Below, piece by piece: positions 6,037 through 7,037 of a stretch of DNA of 7,037 nucleotides. The notes beneath the pieces are model-generated. The model worked only from the letters and a program-made list of their open reading frames with translations. It was not told where the DNA came from and made no database searches. Positions within the stretch are counted from its first letter, which is position 1; each line of letters begins with the position of its first letter. The DNA comes from Desulfobacteraceae bacterium UBA5852 (lineage in GTDB: Bacteria; Desulfobacterota; Desulfobacteria; Desulfobacterales; UBA5852). The DNA lies in assembly GCA_002432195.1 (NCBI GenBank), contig DJGG01000261.1:1-7037 (forward strand). The letters are read 5' to 3'. The position numbers were made by a program, and so were the translations under genes.

Positions 6037-6047
6037 GGATATATATG
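6019..6047 (+). promoter_or_regulatory. Candidate promoter for the PAS sensor kinase
   Basis: TTGCAA (6019-6024) stands in the -35 position for TATATG (6042-6047, 17-nt spacer) or TATATA (6040-6045, 15-nt spacer). Transcription would begin near 6053, 35-55 nt before the possible ATG starts. The inverted repeat at 6016-6036 covers the -35 box and most of the spacer, so a bound protein would block polymerase. Confidence 0.4.
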
Positions 6048-6108
6048 GGGGAACCTTCCCGGGGGCCGTCGGCCCATCGGCGCCCCGATGCCCGGCCACG
6101 GCGTCATC

Positions 6109-7037
6109 ATGGAACCGCGCATGCGCGACACGGACAAAGACCTCTCCAGCATCCAGCGGATCCTGGCGGAAGAAATCCGCGACCGGGAATCCGTCGAGGC
6201 CAAGCTCGGCGAGGCCTTGGTGCTGCTGCGGCGCACCCTGGCGAGCCGGGAAAAATACCGGCGGCTGGTGGAGGATATCAACGCCGTGATCTACGCCACC
6301 GACGTCGCCGGCAATGTCACGTACATCAGCCCCATCATCCGGACGTTCACCGGCTTTGCGCCGGACGACCTGATCGGTCGCCCCTTCCAGGAAATCATCC
6401 TGCCTGCGGACCGGCCCGCCATCCAGGAGGCCCACGAACGGGTCAAGGTCGGGGACCTGCGGTCCACGGAGTACCGCCTGGCGCACAAGCAGATCGGCGC
6501 CTGCTGGGTGCGCGCCTTCAGCCGGCCGGTGCTCGACGACGGCACCTTCGTGGGCCTGCGGGGCGTGCTGGTGGACATCTCCGAGCGCAAGGCCGCCGAG
6601 CAGGCCGTCCGGGAAACCGAGAAGAAGTACCAGACCATCATCGAAAGCATCGAGGAGGGCTATTTCGAGGTCGACCTGCACGGCAAGCTGACCTTCGCCA
6701 ACGGCCCCCTCGGCCGGATCCTGGATTGCCCGCGGGAGCGGCTGCTCCAGACCGGTTTCCGGGATTACATGTCGCAGCGCTCCGCCGACGTCCTGCGTCG
6801 CGTCTTCGGCCGGGTGCACGCCACGGGGGAGCCGCTCGTCAACCACGAGTTCGAGGCCCTGCGGGGCGACCGGCGCCTGCCGCTGGAGTTGTCCGCCTCC
6901 CTGATGCGGGACGGGGAGAACCGGCCCGTCGGCTTTCGCGGCATCATCCGGGACGTCTCCGAACGCCTGCGCACCGAGGCCGAACGCAAGGAACTGGAAA
7001 AGCAGTTGCACCACGCCCAGCGCATGGAGGCCGTCGG
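6109..7037 (+). CDS. PAS-PAS sensor histidine kinase, 3' end cut by window
   Basis: The frame runs open to the last base and shows about 310 residues. Residues 1-45 (DLSSIQRILAEEIRDRESVE) look like a coiled-coil helix. A first PAS domain spans about 48-164 (EKYRRLVEDINAVIYATDVAGN, with TYISPIIRTFTGFAPDDLIG), ending in a PAC-type VLVDISERKAAE. A second PAS domain spans about 172-287 (KKYQTIIESIEEGYFEVDLHG, with FRGIIRDVSERLRTEAER). The visible end, LEKQLHHAQRMEAVG, is the standard lead-in to the LAGGIAHDFNN H-box, so the phosphorylated His and the ATPase domain should lie just past the window. No membrane segment is seen, so it is probably a cytoplasmic sensor, although the signal is unknown. 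The start is uncertain: ATGs at 6088, 6109 and 6121 are in frame, none with a good Shine-Dalgarno. A full hybrid kinase with a receiver domain is possible. Confidence 0.88.
   Translation, partial: MEPRMRDTDKDLSSIQRILAEEIRDRESVEAKLGEALVLLRRTLASREKYRRLVEDINAVIYATDVAGNVTYISPIIRTFTGFAPDDLIGRPFQEIILPADRPAIQEAHERVKVGDLRSTEYRLAHKQIGACWVRAFSRPVLDDGTFVGLRGVLVDISERKAAEQAVRETEKKYQTIIESIEEGYFEVDLHGKLTFANGPLGRILDCPRERLLQTGFRDYMSQRSADVLRRVFGRVHATGEPLVNHEFEALRGDRRLPLELSASLMRDGENRPVGFRGIIRDVSERLRTEAERKELEKQLHHAQRMEAV

Noticed and set aside
5732..6289. 185-codon plus-strand frame spanning the divergent region
   Set aside because: It runs antisense to the 96-aa gene and out of frame with the kinase, and its Arg/Ser-rich translation shows no domain.
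5911..7014. Upstream extension of the 96-aa gene's frame into a 464-codon reading
   Set aside because: The extra part is antisense to the clear PAS kinase gene, shows no protein-like pattern, and crosses the promoter and operator region. The ATG at 5910 has its own ribosome site.

Overview
The window is GC-rich bacterial DNA with dense coding and mostly G or C in third codon positions. The gene set (a YhbY-type ribosome factor, an MltD-like lytic transglycosylase, a transketolase, a DUF554 membrane protein and a PAS sensor kinase ending in an 'AQRMEAVG' H-box lead-in) points to a Gram-negative bacterium. The style of the kinase and transglycosylase would fit Desulfobacterota or a related deltaproteobacterial line. 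That placement is inference from protein style and has low certainty. No mobile element, CRISPR array, tRNA or rRNA was seen.

Layout. Bases 1-376 (+) hold the end of a YhbY-like RNA-binding protein gene. It converges, with a 6-nt gap, on a minus-strand series that reads right to left: DUF554 membrane protein (TTG start at 5351), radical SAM protein (4619-3750), transketolase (3617-1593) and LysM lytic transglycosylase (1549-383). The gaps in this series are 39, 132 and 43 nt, so it may be one transcription unit. The only promoter-like sequence found for it lies far upstream of the DUF554 gene, which would leave a leader of about 170 nt with a strong hairpin. Next comes a 96-codon minus-strand gene of unknown function (5910-5620). 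An AT-richer divergent intergenic region (5911-6108) follows, and then a plus-strand PAS-PAS sensor histidine kinase gene that is cut by the window end just before its phosphorylated histidine.

How the parts relate. The four minus-strand genes serve central carbon metabolism (transketolase), cell-wall remodelling (lytic transglycosylase) and two poorly understood functions (radical SAM enzyme, DUF554). No shared pathway is evident, and the grouping may be ordinary co-transcription. The most interesting stretch is the divergent region between the small unknown gene and the kinase. It has a good minus-strand sigma70-like promoter, a plausible plus-strand promoter, and a perfect 7-bp inverted repeat over the latter's -35/spacer region that looks like an operator. 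I see no clear sign of a wholly new system. The unknown 96-aa protein paired with the kinase is the best lead.
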